DNA of 64,000 nt from Ichthyophis bannanicus (GCA_033557465.1 CM066043.1:109730278-109794277), one strand, 5' to 3'. Shown: positions 34,079-44,569, numbered from the stretch's first letter. The notes: a model not told the origin generated them from the letters alone. A program made the numbers and translations.

Positions 34079-34978
34079 AGTACTCACTAGAATTCAGCCG
34101 TAGAGCCAGAGAGGAGGAGACGAGGAAGGGAGATACGAGGACAGGAGACACAGCACAAGAAGCCAGAGCAACAAAGACTCAAAGAGCCCGTGCCCAAAAG
34201 CCAGGTGGGAGCAACCCTCGACTGGGGTCCTATCGTGAAGGCAGCCAGAGGGAGAGACTGCCTGAGAGGCTGGTTTGGGAGCACTCAGAAACTCCTGAGA
34301 GAGAGAGGTGCTGGCCAGAGGACATTTGTATGTCAGAGGAAAAGGAGAAGCTAAAAGGCAGGAAAACACATCCAGTGTTTGGAACCCTTGCTGACCCAGC
34401 AGTGCTGAGAAGGTCTTCCTTGCAAAAGCCAAAAGGTAGGCTGCATAAAGTGTATAGAGAGAAAACTAGGTGTGAAAGTTTTCCTTGTAATTGCCAAGAT
34501 CTGCTGGACTCTCCCTATGCTAACTCCTGTATATACGGTAATTCTCAACCCTGCTCATTAGAGTGCTGTGAAGAGAGGCCTCGGGGAAATAGAGAGGGAG
34601 TGAATGTTGAAACGCCGTATAACTGTATACAAACTTACCCAGCTGAGAGTGATTTGGAGGAAATACAGACAGGTTCTGTTAGTGAAGATAACAACAGATG
34701 AGCAAATGGACTGCACGCTATCACTAGCTGATCATATCGTAACACTTTGCTGACCTGGCTGTTAACAAGGCTGTTGGAACAGCAGTAAAGAAGCAAAGTG
34801 TTTCCTTTGTATGGAAAAGGGACTGTTACTTTTGAGTTTGTATTAAGCACTGCATATTTGAAGCTGAAATCCAAAGAAGCTGTTTTTGTGTTATAAGTTC
34901 CTGAAATGTTTTCTTTATGCCAGAAGTATGGCTATTTTGTCCTAAGTTTCATGTGCACTTAATCCGCCCGGAAGGGGA

Positions 34979-34984
34979 AATAAA
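34979..34984 (+). terminator. Polyadenylation signal of the 1.3-kb LTR
   Basis: AATAAA 180 bp before the LTR 3' edge. With the TATA box it implies an unusually long R region of about 850 bp. Confidence 0.5.
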
Positions 34985-35167
34985 AACCTTGTCATTTTTG
35001 CCTAAACCACTCGACTGCAATTATTCCTGGCTTAGAGAGTAAGAGGAACTACAGCTCCCAGAAGGCAGTGCATGACCAAGTGCACTACCCTACTTCCTAA
35101 GTTAGGTTTTCCCAGGCTGACCTACCCTACATGCCCCTGGCTCTGGGGAGGTTACTGGTGACACTCT

Positions 35168-35583
35168 GGATCTGCTAAGTATATGATATTAAAACGGTGC
35201 TGAGGCGAGTGCCTTGTTTATTTATGAACTCTCAGCTGAAAGACAACGGCTGCATGGTCAAAAATAACTTTAGGGTGAACTGCTGTTTGATTCACCCCTG
35301 GCAAGAGAAACGAGAGGAAATCCTCTGCAATAAACAGTCCAGCATAGGAAGGGCAAATGACCACAGCCACATCAGTAAATCAGTCAAAGTGTGAGTAAAT
35401 TCCAGCTTGATCACAGTGCAAGCTAGGTGGTAAAGCATACAATGACCGAAGTAAAGGCTAGGTCACAGGTATGTACTGCCTTGATCTCTGGCAAAGCACG
35501 AAGATACACAAGTCTTTGGAAAGACCTCCCGGATGGCTCATCATTACCACCATAGGTTCCCTCTCTGAACCTGTTTAAAATTT
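35168..35583. other. Unassigned spacer
   Basis: No domain or repeat recognised. A 65-codon frame at 35197-35394 has no identifiable features. Confidence 0.4.
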
Positions 35584-36320
35584 TTGGATATTTTTTTACA
35601 TCCATTTGTCTCACAGGCACCTTCTTATGTCAAGGATTCTTTGCATGTGATTCAGATGCTTAAAGAATTCCCAGACTACCATAATAATTTGATATTAGTA
35701 ACACTTGATATTAATTCATTATATATGAATATTCCTCAGAGAACTGCAATAGGGAGACTTGTAGATATATATCCGGTGAGCACAAAAACATGTTTTTTAA
35801 ATTTGATTGGCAGACTTAGTTTTGACAGAGAACTTTTTTTGTTTTAGGGACATCTTTTACAAACAGGTGAAAAGGGTTGCCATGGGCTCATCCATGGCAC
35901 TGGATTAGCAAATTTATATGCAGCACATTTTGAAAAACAATTTTTAAACAAACCTGCTTTTATGACAAAAATTAAGATGTGCTAAAGATACACTGACGAT
36001 GCTACATGTGTTCATGATACACTGACGATGTGTTCATGATACACTGACGATGATACATGTGTTCATGATACACCGACGATGATACATGTGTTCATGATAC
36101 ACTGACGATGTGTTCATGATACACCGACGATGATACATGTGTTCATGATACACCGACGATGATACATGTGTTCATGATACACTGACGATGTGTTCATGAT
36201 ACACTGACGATGTGTTCATGTGTTCTGGGATGGAGATGAGAAAGAATTAAAAGTTTTTCTGGAATGGTTGAACTCTTTGATTTGAATTTACAGTTCCAGA
36301 GCTAGTAAATTGTACCGTTT
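35584..36320 (+). mobile_element. Penelope-like element, RT fragment
   Basis: Segment 35584-35847 reads DIFLHPFVSQAPSYVKDS and then LVTLDINSLYMNIP, the RT motif-A region of Penelope-like elements. After a frame break, a FTNR / KGLPWAHPWH-like stretch corresponds to the KG-x-AMG box, and AGATACACTGACGAT (35986-36000) encodes RYTDD, the catalytic box. WDGDEKELKVFLEWLNS follows at about 36226-36278. A minisatellite separates the catalytic box from WDGDEKE. The GIY-YIG endonuclease is not present. Confidence 0.75.
35987..36212. repeat. Minisatellite built on the Penelope RT catalytic codons
   Basis: Nine copies of GATACAC(T/C)GACGATG start at 35987, 36016, 36038, 36067, 36096, 36118, 36147, 36176 and 36198. 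The spacings are 29, 22, 29, 29, 22, 29, 29 and 22 bp. From 36016 the array is a higher-order repeat of 80 bp (22+29+29) with starts at 36016, 36096 and 36176. Each unit contains the codons for YTDD of the host RT. The unit lengths break the frame, so the array is not coding. Confidence 0.9.
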
Positions 36321-36324
36321 CTGG

Positions 36325-36750
36325 ATATTTATTTATTTAACAGATTTTTTATACCGCCTTTCTTACAATCAAAGCGGTTACAAGACTACATCAGGTTAAC
36401 ATGAAATACAGACATAGAAACATCAGACTACAAAGACAAACCAATGCATCCAATTTTATATCACCTTATCAAAATATCAAAGTGATAAGCAATGGATCCA
36501 AAGGTAACAAAGGAAGACTACATCAGGTTAACATGTAATACAGACATACTTCTACACGGATATACTGATAAAAGGATTTCAATGGTTTTTCTACCACCTT
36601 GTACTGGAAACCTACGGATAGGAACTCATTGCTAAGGTTCGATAGTTTTCATAACAGATCCTTATGAAATTAAGCTCTACTGGTCTGTTCCTGCAGGTTC
36701 GCAAGGTTTGTACTGAGAACCAGGAATTAAAGCCACAAGGATGAGAAGAT
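36325..36750 (-). mobile_element. L2-like LINE 3' UTR fragment
   Basis: TATTTATTTATTTAACAG and the TATACCGCC box mark the 3' end of a minus-strand L2-like LINE. Within it, GACTACATCAGGTTAACATG occurs at 36386 and again 128 bp later at 36514, a partial tandem duplication. No coding part is present. Confidence 0.65.
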
Positions 36751-36761
36751 GTTTTGAAGAA

Positions 36762-38390
36762 AGCGTAGTTACTCACCTGTAACAGGTGTTGTCCAGGGAC
36801 AGCAGGAATCAGTCCTCACATATGAGTGAAGTCAGCACCTACAGAGCCCACGCGGAGCATTTCCCCAGCTTTCAAAGAAAGCCTTTGGGAATGCCACCAA
36901 GCATGTGTGGTCCCTTTCCCACCCAAAGGTGCCATCTTACTCAGTCAGGTGCCATAGCTATAGCCCTTTCAAGAAGATGGCAAAAATATACAGCAACTCC
37001 AAGGGGAGGAGGGAGGATTGTGAGGACTAATTCCTGCTGTCCCTGGAGAACACCCGTTATAGGTGAGTAACTACGCTTTCTCCAGGAACAAGCAAGAAGC
37101 CAGTCCTCACATATGGGACTCCTTATCTACAAGCTACCAAGGACCTGTAGGAAAAAGCACGGCAGAGCAGTCACCAGTGAAAGCCAAAGGCAGCCCGAGG
37201 ACGCTGGGTCCATTAATGGCCATGCTACCGGTAGCTGGAACAAGAAGGGTCGGAGGACAGGAGTTGCTTAAACCAACAGATTACAGAGTACAGCCTGGCC
37301 GAAGGCGGCATCCCGACGGGACTCCCTCTCCAGGCAGTAATGCACCGCGAATGTGTGAATAGAGGACCAGGTGGCGGCCTGGCAGATGTTTGCCAGTGGC
37401 ACCGAGCGTAGGCTGGTGACCGACGTCGACATCGCTCGGACATTGTGAGCCACGACTCGGCGGTCCAAGGGAAACCCGGCCTGGGCCAAGGCGATGCAGT
37501 CCGCCACCCAGATGGATAAGGTATGCTTGGTGACCGCCAGCTCCAGACGGCTGGAATCGAAGGAGATGAAGAGCTGCCCAAATCTGTGGTGGTCCAGAGT
37601 CCGCTGCAGGTAGAGAGAGAGAGCCCTCTTACAATCCAAGGTGTGGAGAATCGCCAACGCTCAGTTGGCATGGGGCTTTGGGAAGAAAGTGGGCAGCACT
37701 GTCTCTTGAATGAGATGAAAATCCAACATGACCTTAGGAAGAAACTTGAGGTGAGTCCGCAGGACCACCCTGTTCCTATAAAACCTTGTGTACAGTGCCT
37801 CGGCCATCAGCGCCTGGAGTTCGCTGACTCTCCGGGTGGAAGTGAGGGCCACCAGGAAGGCCACCTTCCACGATAGATGCCACAGCAGGCAGGTAGTCAT
37901 AGGGTGACTTGGTCAGCTGCGTGAGGAGAACATTGAGGTCCCATTCCACCGGAGAAGGGCGGGTAGAGGGCCTGGGAATGAACAGGCCTCGCATGAAGCA
38001 AGAGACAAGCGGCTGCCCAGAAAGAGGCTTGCCCTTGATGGGGTGGTGGTTCGCTGAGATGACATTCAGGTGAACCCTGACCAAGTTGGACTTCAGCCCA
38101 GAATGCGAGAGGTGGAGCAGGTACTGCAAGACCTAACTGAGAGCAGGTTTACTTGGAGCTCCGAGCACCACAACGAGAATCGACGCCACTTGAAGGTGTA
38201 AGCTCGTCTGGTCGCGTCCTTTCATGAGGGCAAAAAATGTCCTCAATCTCAATGGGATGATAGTAGGAGGCTAGAGTGACCCGCTCAGCTGCCAAGCTGT
38301 GAGGGATAGAGACCTCAGATTGGGGTAATGAAGCAGATCCTACTCCTGCATCAGCAGCTCCAGTGAGAACCCAAGAGGGACTGGGGGCTG
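36762..38390 (-). mobile_element. DIRS-like retrotransposon, copy 2 (3' part)
   Basis: The 3' inverted terminal repeat starts AGCGTAGTTACTCACC at 36762. The internal complementary region at about 37015-37115 reads GTGAGTAACTACGCT joined to TTCTCCAGGAACAAGC. YR coding sequence follows to about 38150, and a little of the overlapping pol frame runs to 38390. There the CR1 5' repeats begin, and the rest of the element is missing. Confidence 0.85.
37225..38129 (-). pseudogene. DIRS copy 2 tyrosine recombinase (broken)
   Basis: Three frames together cover the YR. Segment 37776-38129 is the N-terminal core-binding part. Segment 37661-37900 has the first catalytic Arg in STRRVSELQAL. Segment 37268-37657 has LDCKRALSLYLQRT, HNVRAM (His and Arg) and IHTFAVHYC with the Tyr. 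YR would resolve and integrate the circular cDNA. All catalytic residues are visible but split by frameshifts. Confidence 0.8.
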
Positions 38391-38950
38391 CTAACAGGGG
38401 CTATACATTTCAAGCAAAGGTAAGAGTTTGTGGCTTTTTAAATTACTAGCTCTCTGCCTGGGAACTCTTAAAAGGGTTTTGGTACATTAAGTTACAATCT
38501 TTTTGGTGCTTTATTTTAAAAGGGGAAATATTTTCTTTAGTGGGGTTGGTTTAAAACTCTGCTTTAGTGTCTTTCTCAGCTCTTTGAAGCTACTGACACC
38601 TCATCAGGAGTTAGTGGGCCTGATTACCTTGTGAAAGAACTGAGAGCAGCTGAGGCCTGCATAAAAGGCTTCAGAACCTTGCACTGTTGAGGTATTCCTA
38701 ACAGGGGCTATACATTTCAAGCAAAGGTAAGAGTTTATGGCTTTATAAATTACTAGTTCTCTACCTGGGAGCTCTTAAAAAGGTTTTGGTAAATTTTTAA
38801 AACAAAGTTACATTCTTTTTGGTGTTTAGTTTAAAAGAAGAAACATTTTCTTTAGTGGGTAGGTTTAAAACTCTGCTTTAGTATCTTTCTCAGCTCTTTG
38901 AAGCTATTAACACCTAATCAGGTGTTAGTTCCCTCCCTACCTCCCCCAAC
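38391..38950 (+). repeat. CR1 5' tandem monomers, period 307 bp
   Basis: CTAACAGGGGCTATACATTTC starts at 38391 and again at 38698. Both copies continue with AAGCAAAGGTAAGAGTTT, a CTTAAAA stretch and a TTTCTCAGCTCTTTGAAGCTA block. The first copy ends with a GCATAAAAGGCTTCAGAACC TATA-like stretch just before the second. Tandem 5' monomers act as promoters in other LINEs. That role is inferred. Confidence 0.8.
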
Positions 38951-39153
38951 TCCCACCCACCCCTAGTGAGCAGTCTTGTTTTATAGGGTACCTCCCTAAT
39001 TAACTACACACAGGGACTTGGAACAGCCCATTTTGAACATACTTAAAGAGATTTAACTGCTTTTTCTCTGAAAGGACAGCTGGGAAATCAGCTGGTACTT
39101 TGGTAGATCTCGCTCTTTTGTTTAACAGATACCTAAGCTCCACAAACTGAACA
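38951..39153 (+). promoter_or_regulatory. CR1 leader between monomers and ORF1
   Basis: C-rich then T-rich leader ending GCTCTTTTGTTTAACAG before ATACCTAAGC and the ORF1 start region. It resembles a polypyrimidine tract and 3' splice site, and the monomers contain AAAGGTAAGAG, a strong 5' splice consensus. A spliced 5' UTR is possible but untested. Confidence 0.35.
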
Positions 39154-40047
39154 ATGGCTGGGAAAGGTCGTATTGTTTAAGCTGTTGGCAGGGTTACAGC
39201 TTCTGCCTCTGTCCAGACAGAGGTCCCAATGCCAGTTGAAGGACCAGTTCCATGTGCAGGGTGCCTGCATGCTGAAGCTCTCAGGAAACAAGTGGAGGAA
39301 CTCAGAGAGGAGGTGGCAAGGCTGAGGAACATTCAAGACAGTGAGAAGTACATTGATGAGATGCTTCTTGCAACATCCAAGCTCTCCAGCAGAGGAGAAG
39401 ATGGGTGCCTACTGAATGAAGAAGGTTGGACATAAGTCACCAGGGCATACAGAATCACCAATCCAACTTCTCCAGCCCTTGAATTGAAGAACCATTATGC
39501 AGTGGTGGAAGTGGAGGAGGTGAAAGCATCCCTGGAAAGGGTAGAACCAGAGCTCGAGTATCCCAAAGTTGCAGAATCAGTGACCACAAAGAAGCGAAGG
39601 GCAATGGTGGTTGGTGACTCTCTTCTGACGGGTACTGAGGCGTCCATTAGCCGACCGGACTTGATGTCCAGAGAGGTATGCTGTCTACCAGATAGCAAAA
39701 TCCGAGATGTTACGGAAAGTTTGCCGAGACTCATCAAGCCCACTGACTATTACCCAATGTTGTTAATCCATGTCGGCACAAATGATTCTTCCAGGTATCC
39801 CTCTGAGTGTATCAAAAGTGACTTCATGATTCTGGGACAGAGGGTGAAGCAGACAGGTGCACAGATGGTGTTCTCTTCAATCCTCCCTGTTGAGGGTAAA
39901 GGCCAAGGCAGAGAAGCTCGCATCCTGAAGATGAATGCATGGCTGTGTGGAGGGTGTCATCGAGAGTGTTTTGGTTTCCTGGACCATGGGATGCTGTTCC
40001 AAGGGTTGCAGAGCAGAGATGACATCCATTTGTTCAAGAAAGGTTGA
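39154..40047 (+). pseudogene. CR1 ORF1 (decayed)
   Basis: The initiating ATG at 39154 is followed by a stop (TAA) at codon 9, where the sister copy at 43047 reads on. Coiled-coil sequence ALRKQVEELREEVARL lies at 39229-39435. After another stop, the esterase half is open at 39484-40047 with VVGDSLLTG, HVGTNDSSRY and DDIHLFKKG. The catalytic Ser, Asn and His remain. A TGA at 40045 ends it slightly early. Confidence 0.8.
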
Positions 40048-40261
40048 CGTGTCTTCAGTAGCAGACTGGCTAATCTACTGAAGAGGGCTTTAAACTAGAT
40101 TCGTTGGGGATGGGTGAAGAAAGCCCCCAGGTAAGTGAAAGCCCCCAGGTAAATGAAACATTAAATACCTTTATGGAAATGGGTAAAAGGGGCAACATAT
40201 GGAAAGTGGTATGTATAAATGCCCGTAGCATGGGAAATAAGATCCCAGATGTGAAGTTTTA

Positions 40262-40874
40262 ATGGGAGTGGCCGACTTGGATTTAGTGGCAGTTACAGAA
40301 ACATGGTTCACAGAAAACCATGACTGGGATGTAACTATACCAGGCTATACTTTATGCAGAAAGAACAGGGTAGGAAGAAGGGGAGGAGGAGTGGCACTAT
40401 ATGTAAAAAATAATATTAAAGCTTTGGAATTACAGAGCTTAAAAGGGAGAGAGGAAGCATTGTGGGTTAAATTAGAAAGAAGGAAAGAGAAATCTATTTG
40501 CATTGGCATGATATACAGACCTCCCCTCACAAGAGGAAGAGGTGGATAGAGAGTTAATTGAAGACATACGCAGCATTGCTAGGAAAGGGGAAGTGCTACT
40601 GATAGGGGATTTGAATATGTCAGATGTTGAATGGCACATTCCTGCTGCAGTATCATCTAGAAGTAAAGAGATCCTGGATTCTCTACAGGGAGAACTATTC
40701 AGGCAATTGGTAACAGACCCCACACGTGAAGGGGCCATACTGGACTTGGTGCTTACCAATTGTGAAAGTGTTTCTGATATAGTGGGAGATCATTATACGT
40801 CCAGTGATCACCAGAAGGTGTGGTTCAGAATTAGGACTAGGGCTGTTAGAATCCATTCAAAGCGAAGGTCTTAG
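40262..40874 (+). pseudogene. CR1 ORF2 endonuclease fragment
   Basis: Two overlapping frames. Segment 40262-40549 has LVAVTETWF and RRGGGVALYVK. Segment 40542-40874 has GDLNMSDVEW (N in place of F in the usual GDFN box) and SSDHQKVWF. The shift lies near a CCCCTCAC run at 40523-40530. RT is absent. Confidence 0.8.
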
Positions 40875-40985
40875 ACTTTAGGAAAACTAATTTTGCCAGG
40901 ATGGGCCAATACCTCAGGGAGTCGTTAGCAGGATGGGAACAGCTGGGGGATGTAGAAAACAGTGGGTGAAGAAAAAGAGGGAAGC

Positions 40986-42059
40986 CTTTTCTGTTGTCCT
41001 TTTTCTATGTAAATATACTCCAAATAACACCGTATATATGATATAGTTCGTTTAGAAAAGTGCCGCAGTCATATATGACAGACATGCTGGTTTTAAATAC
41101 AATGTTTGGTTTGCGGCGGCTTAATGAAGTTCCAGTTCACACGCTTTTAGTTTGCCATGCACTTCTGCCTTTTTTCATTCGTTCGGCTCTGTAAATATGT
41201 TGAGACTTATGGATTAATTAACACCGGTAATATATGCAGTCTTAAAATTTTACAATATGATGGAATCACAATGCAATCCAAATACGCTAAATATCATAAT
41301 GATCATTTCTCTCCGATGGTATTAGCAACCTACTCTTATTTGGGATCAGGCTGACTACTGGAAATATTGGATTTTTGTTTTTTAATTTAAGTGCTCAGGC
41401 CAAGACCCTTTGCACTTTGACCTGTATGATTTTGGCGCTCATGAGAGGCGGCTTTAACTCACCGGTGTTTTCATGCCTAGCCTCTTTACTGTTGCACGGC
41501 GATTCCAAAAACCAAAGGATTCAGGCAAGTGCCCTTTAGAATGTATAGGTGGATGTTAATAACTCCCTCTACTAAAATGTTGGCTCATACAGGATTTTAA
41601 GGTCTTGATTTTGGCATTTACACTGATTTACCTTTTCATTACAACGAATCAGTCTTCTCACTTTTCATCACATATAGCGGGTTAGTTTGGTCCTCCTCAT
41701 CCACACTTCCTTATTAATAGCACCTTTGTTTTTGTTTTTTGAATCACCATGGTTGCTAGTTGCATTATTTATTAAGTTTGGGTCTTCATTAACAGTCACA
41801 CCTTGCTAGTCTTTGCTTTTATTTTGCACTTAACCTCTGTGCCAGCAATGGTTCGGCTCTCACAATATCATATGCTTTTGAGTGTGATTTTTACTTTACT
41901 TTTGTATGCTCAACCTATATGTTTTATAATTATGAATCCTCAATTTCATTTTATTCTATTTAATTATACCAAGTCTTCTTTTTTTAACATTTTTAAGTAT
42001 CACTTTCAACATACATGCCAAGCAAAAATAATTTGTACAGAAATAGAAGAGAGCAGGTA
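40986..42059. other. Unassigned region
   Basis: AT-rich sequence with small frames (41157-41354, 41803-42060) that show no domain. No repeat family recognised. Confidence 0.4.
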
Positions 42060-42177
42060 AAAAAAAAATCCAAAACAAATTAATCATACCTTATTGCAAA
42101 AAAAGGAAAAAAAAATACAGCCCCATTCTCTATAGCCCCAAACCCAAAAGAAGCTAGATCCAAGATAAAAGGAAAAA

Positions 42178-42178
<1 letters not shown>

Positions 42179-42232
<54 letters not shown>
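42179..42232. repeat. (AT)n microsatellite
   Basis: Uninterrupted AT dinucleotides for about 50 bp. It may have grown from the A/T-rich tail of the neighbouring L1-like unit. Confidence 0.95.
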
Positions 42233-42237
<5 letters not shown>

Positions 42238-42309
42238 TTGAGAAGTAAGCAATCATCCTGCATAATCAGCAAGCTAATACTAAAACATTGCATTATAACC
42301 TACAAAAAC

Positions 42310-42561
42310 CTAAGAGACACCAGTAAGGTGAGAGATGATGAAGGCCGCCAGCTGACTAGGATCATAGAAAACATAAGTCTTAAACTGTAATTTCACCAAG
42401 CACTTGCATGGGAATTTGAGGAAAAATAAACCCCCAAGCTGAGTCACCCCTGGCTTCAGGAAAAGAAAATCCTTACGCTTTTTCTGTGTTTCCCGGGCTA
42501 TATCAGGGAATATGCGTACCAACAACCCCTTGAAAGGAGCAAAACGCTTTTTGAAATTCAT
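42310..42561 (-). pseudogene. L1-like ORF1 C-terminal domain
   Basis: 83 aa with VRIFPDIARETQKKRKDFL and then FFLKFPCKCLVKLQFKTYVF. It is the homologue of 14637-14972 and the RNA-binding C-terminal domain of L1-type ORF1. The upstream part is out of frame. Confidence 0.65.
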
Positions 42562-42989
42562 TCTAAGCAGCCATTCACACGGTCTGCTGATAACGCAAGA
42601 GTAATTAATAACGTTGCAGTTTCCACATCAGAGGATTCCAAAACCTCGGATATGTTCAAGATATCCACATGCTGTAATCCTGTAAGGGACTGCTGCAAAG
42701 CTTCACCCAACATCTTCTTGCCAGTGGGAAGGTAGTGTATCTCGGACAGAGGTGACAGACTCCAATGGAATCCCCAGGGTGTCCGCCAAATATTTCTTAA
42801 ACATGCCTCTAGCTGAAACTAGTGATGAGCAAGGGAAATTGAACAAACGCAAATTAGCAGAACTAACCTGGTTTTCCAGAGTCTCAGTTGTAAATTTACC
42901 GACACCATATCTTTAACAAAAGCAGAAAGAGTTCTTCTGCCTTTGTTGAAAACCTTTCAAGTCCTCAACCACTTCCTTCACAATTGAAA

Positions 42990-43735
42990 CTTTGGTAGGT
43001 CTCTCTCTTTTGCTTTAACAGATACTTAAGCTCCACCGACTGAACAATGACAGGGAAAAATCATATCACCAAACCTGTTGCCCCTTCTGCATCTGTCCAG
43101 ACAGAGATCCCAATGCCAGTTGAAGGACCAGTTCCATGTGCAGGATGCCTGCAGGCAGAAGCTCTCAGGAAACAAGTTGAGGAACTCAGAGAGGAGGTGG
43201 CGAGGCTGAGGAGCATTCAAAAGAGTGAGAAGTACATTGCTGAGATGCTTCTTGCAACATCCAAGCTCTCCAGCAGAGAAGATGGGAGCCTACAGAATGA
43301 CAAAGGTTGGACACAAGTCGCCAGGGCCTGCAGAATCACCAATCCAATTTCTCCAGCCCTTGAATTGAAGAACCATTATGCAGCCCTGGAAGTGGAGGAG
43401 GTGAAAGCATCCCTGGAAAGGGAAGAATCAGAATTCGAGCACCCCAAAGTTGCAGAATCACTGTTCACAAGGAAGCAAAGGGTAGTGGTGGTTGGTGACT
43501 CTCTTCTGAGGGGTACTGAGGCGTCCATCTGCCGACCAGACTTGATGCCCAGAGAGGTATGCTGTCTGCCAGGTGCCAAAATCAGAGATGTTACTGAGAG
43601 TATGCAGAGACTCATCAAGCCTACTGACTATTACCCAATGTTGCTAATCCATGTCGGCACAAATTATACTGCCAGGTATCCCTCTGAGCGTATCAAGTGA
43701 CTTCATGGCTCTGGGACAGAGGGTGAAGCAGATAG
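42990..43735 (+). mobile_element. CR1 ORF1 fragment
   Basis: Begins within the leader (GCTTTAACAGATACTTAAGC), includes the ORF1 start and most of ORF1. It stops near 43735, where a different CR1 RT fragment is joined. It is the same family as 38391-40985 and 23367-26866. Confidence 0.8.
43047..43700 (+). pseudogene. CR1 ORF1, N-terminal and esterase parts
   Basis: 217 aa with a native ATG at 43047. Residues about 30-65 form a heptad-rich coiled coil (ALRKQVEELREEVARLRSI), likely for multimerisation. The esterase begins with VVVVGDSLLRG near residue 150. The asparagine block reads HVGTNYTAR, with Tyr replacing the conserved Asp. A 2-bp deletion (ATCAAGTGAC where other copies have ATCAAAAGTGAC) shifts the frame at 43696. 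The last catalytic block is missing because the fragment ends. Confidence 0.85.
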
Positions 43736-44288
43736 GAGGCAGCATCCTATTGTGGATTGGGAACTTGTTAAAAGACAGAAAACAGAAAGTTGGGCTAAAG
43801 CTCAACTTTCTCAAGGGATAGAAAGGTCAAAAGTCGAGAATCTCAGGGATCTGTTCGTCATCCACTGCATTTTAACACATTCATAAATAACCTTGGAAAG
43901 GGAACGAGTAAGGTGATCAAATTTACAGACAACACAAAATTATTCAAAGTTGTTAAATCACAAGAGGATTGCAAAAAATTACAAGAGGACTTTCAAAAAT
44001 TGGGAAAATGGGCATCTAAATGACAGATAAAAGGTAATACAGACAAGTGAGTGGAGCAGTAATACGGACAAGTTAGGGTAGCAGGCTGGAATCAGAAAGA
44101 CCAGGGCTCAAATCCCACTGATGCTCCTTGTGGCCTTAGGCAAGCCAATTAACCCTCCATTGTCTCAGGTATAAAGAATAACTACTTTACCTGACTATAA
44201 CTCACCTTGAATTGCTATTGGAAAGGCGTGAGCTAAATCCAAGCAAATAAATAAAATAAATAAGTGCAAAGTTATGCACTTAGGTAAA
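43736..44288 (+). mobile_element. CR1 RT fragment, left part (continues at 53191)
   Basis: Broken frames give NWLKDRKQKVGLKL-like sequence, then DNTKLFKVVKSQEDCKKLQEDF (the catalytic block with FADD decayed), then CKVMHLGK at the right edge. Translation continues across DIRS copy 3: 53191 onward reads SNKLQL, then EKDLGITVDNTLK. A SINE at 44050-44261 interrupts it. Confidence 0.8.
44050..44261 (+). mobile_element. tRNA-type SINE
   Basis: About 212 bp flanked by AAGTG (44045-44049 and 44262-44266). It contains GGGCTCAAATCCCAC, a good polymerase III B box, then a CTTAGGCAAGCCAATTAACC core as in MIR/CORE-SINEs, and ends with GTGAGCTAAATCCAAGC and AAATAA repeats. An A box is not clear. Excising it rejoins the CR1 codons for TDKCKVMHLGK. 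Confidence 0.75.
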
Positions 44289-44480
44289 AGCGTAGTTACT
44301 CACCTGTAACAGGTGTTCTCCAAGGACAGCAAAAATCAGTCCTCACTTATGGGTGATGTCGGTACCGACTAAGCACGTGCGGAGCAATTCTCCAGCTTTC
44401 AAAGAAAGCCTTTGGGATTGCTACCACGCATGCGTGGTCCTCTTCTCACCCAAGAGTGCCATCTTGCTCAGTCAGGTCCC
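44289..44480. repeat. DIRS copy 3, 3' inverted terminal repeat
   Basis: Pairs with 53000-53190 in reverse complement, including CTTTCAAAGAAAGCCTTTGGGA and the ACTCACCTGTAACAGGTG hairpin at the edge. Confidence 0.85.
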
Positions 44481-44569
44481 TTAGCTCGAGCCCTACCAAG
44501 AAGATGGCAAGGGAAGGACAAAAATTCAGCAACTCATCAGGGGAGGCGGGAGGGTAGTGAGGACTGATT

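Larger units (their letters stand above)
33841..35163 (+). mobile_element. Solo LTR (1323 bp)
   Basis: The element starts TGTCATG and ends GGTGACA, so TGTCA/TGACA form inverted ends. CTCT lies on both sides (33837-33840 and 35164-35167), a 4-bp target duplication typical of gammaretrovirus-like and many gypsy LTRs. A TATAAAA at 34072-34078 and AATAAA at 34979-34984 give plus orientation. A 289-codon open frame (33832-34701) begins before the LTR edge and has no recognisable domain; it is probably incidental. No internal viral genes remain. Confidence 0.85.
38391..40985 (+). mobile_element. CR1 LINE with 5' region, 3' truncated
   Basis: It starts with a tandemly repeated 5' region (38391-38950), continues through a leader, a decayed ORF1 and the endonuclease part of ORF2. 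It then has an internal deletion: the sequence jumps from GATGTAGAAAACAGTGGGTG to GAAGAAAAAGAGGGA, equivalent to 24772 onto 24899 in the better copy. Similarity is lost near 40985. Losing the 3' end is opposite to normal 5' truncation and implies a later deletion or rearrangement. Confidence 0.8.
42060..42985 (-). mobile_element. L1-like ORF1 unit, second copy
   Basis: Minus-strand ORF1 remains (42310-42561 plus decayed upstream sequence) with a short 3' region of about 130 bp that meets an (AT)n tract and A/T-rich sequence at 42060-42230. Again no ORF2 follows ORF1 before the A-rich end. The CR1 at 42990 abuts its 5' side. Confidence 0.5.

Noticed and set aside
33832..34701. 289-codon frame as a host gene
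   Set aside because: It starts before and lies almost entirely within a solo LTR with exact boundaries, has no recognisable domain and is low-complexity (R/E/K-rich).
35987..36212. Array as a CRISPR
   Set aside because: Spacers are not unique, unit lengths are 22/29 bp with an 80-bp higher-order period, and the context is a vertebrate Penelope element.
41157..42060. Small frames in the 41-42 kb region
   Set aside because: AT-rich, short, no domain and no codon pattern.
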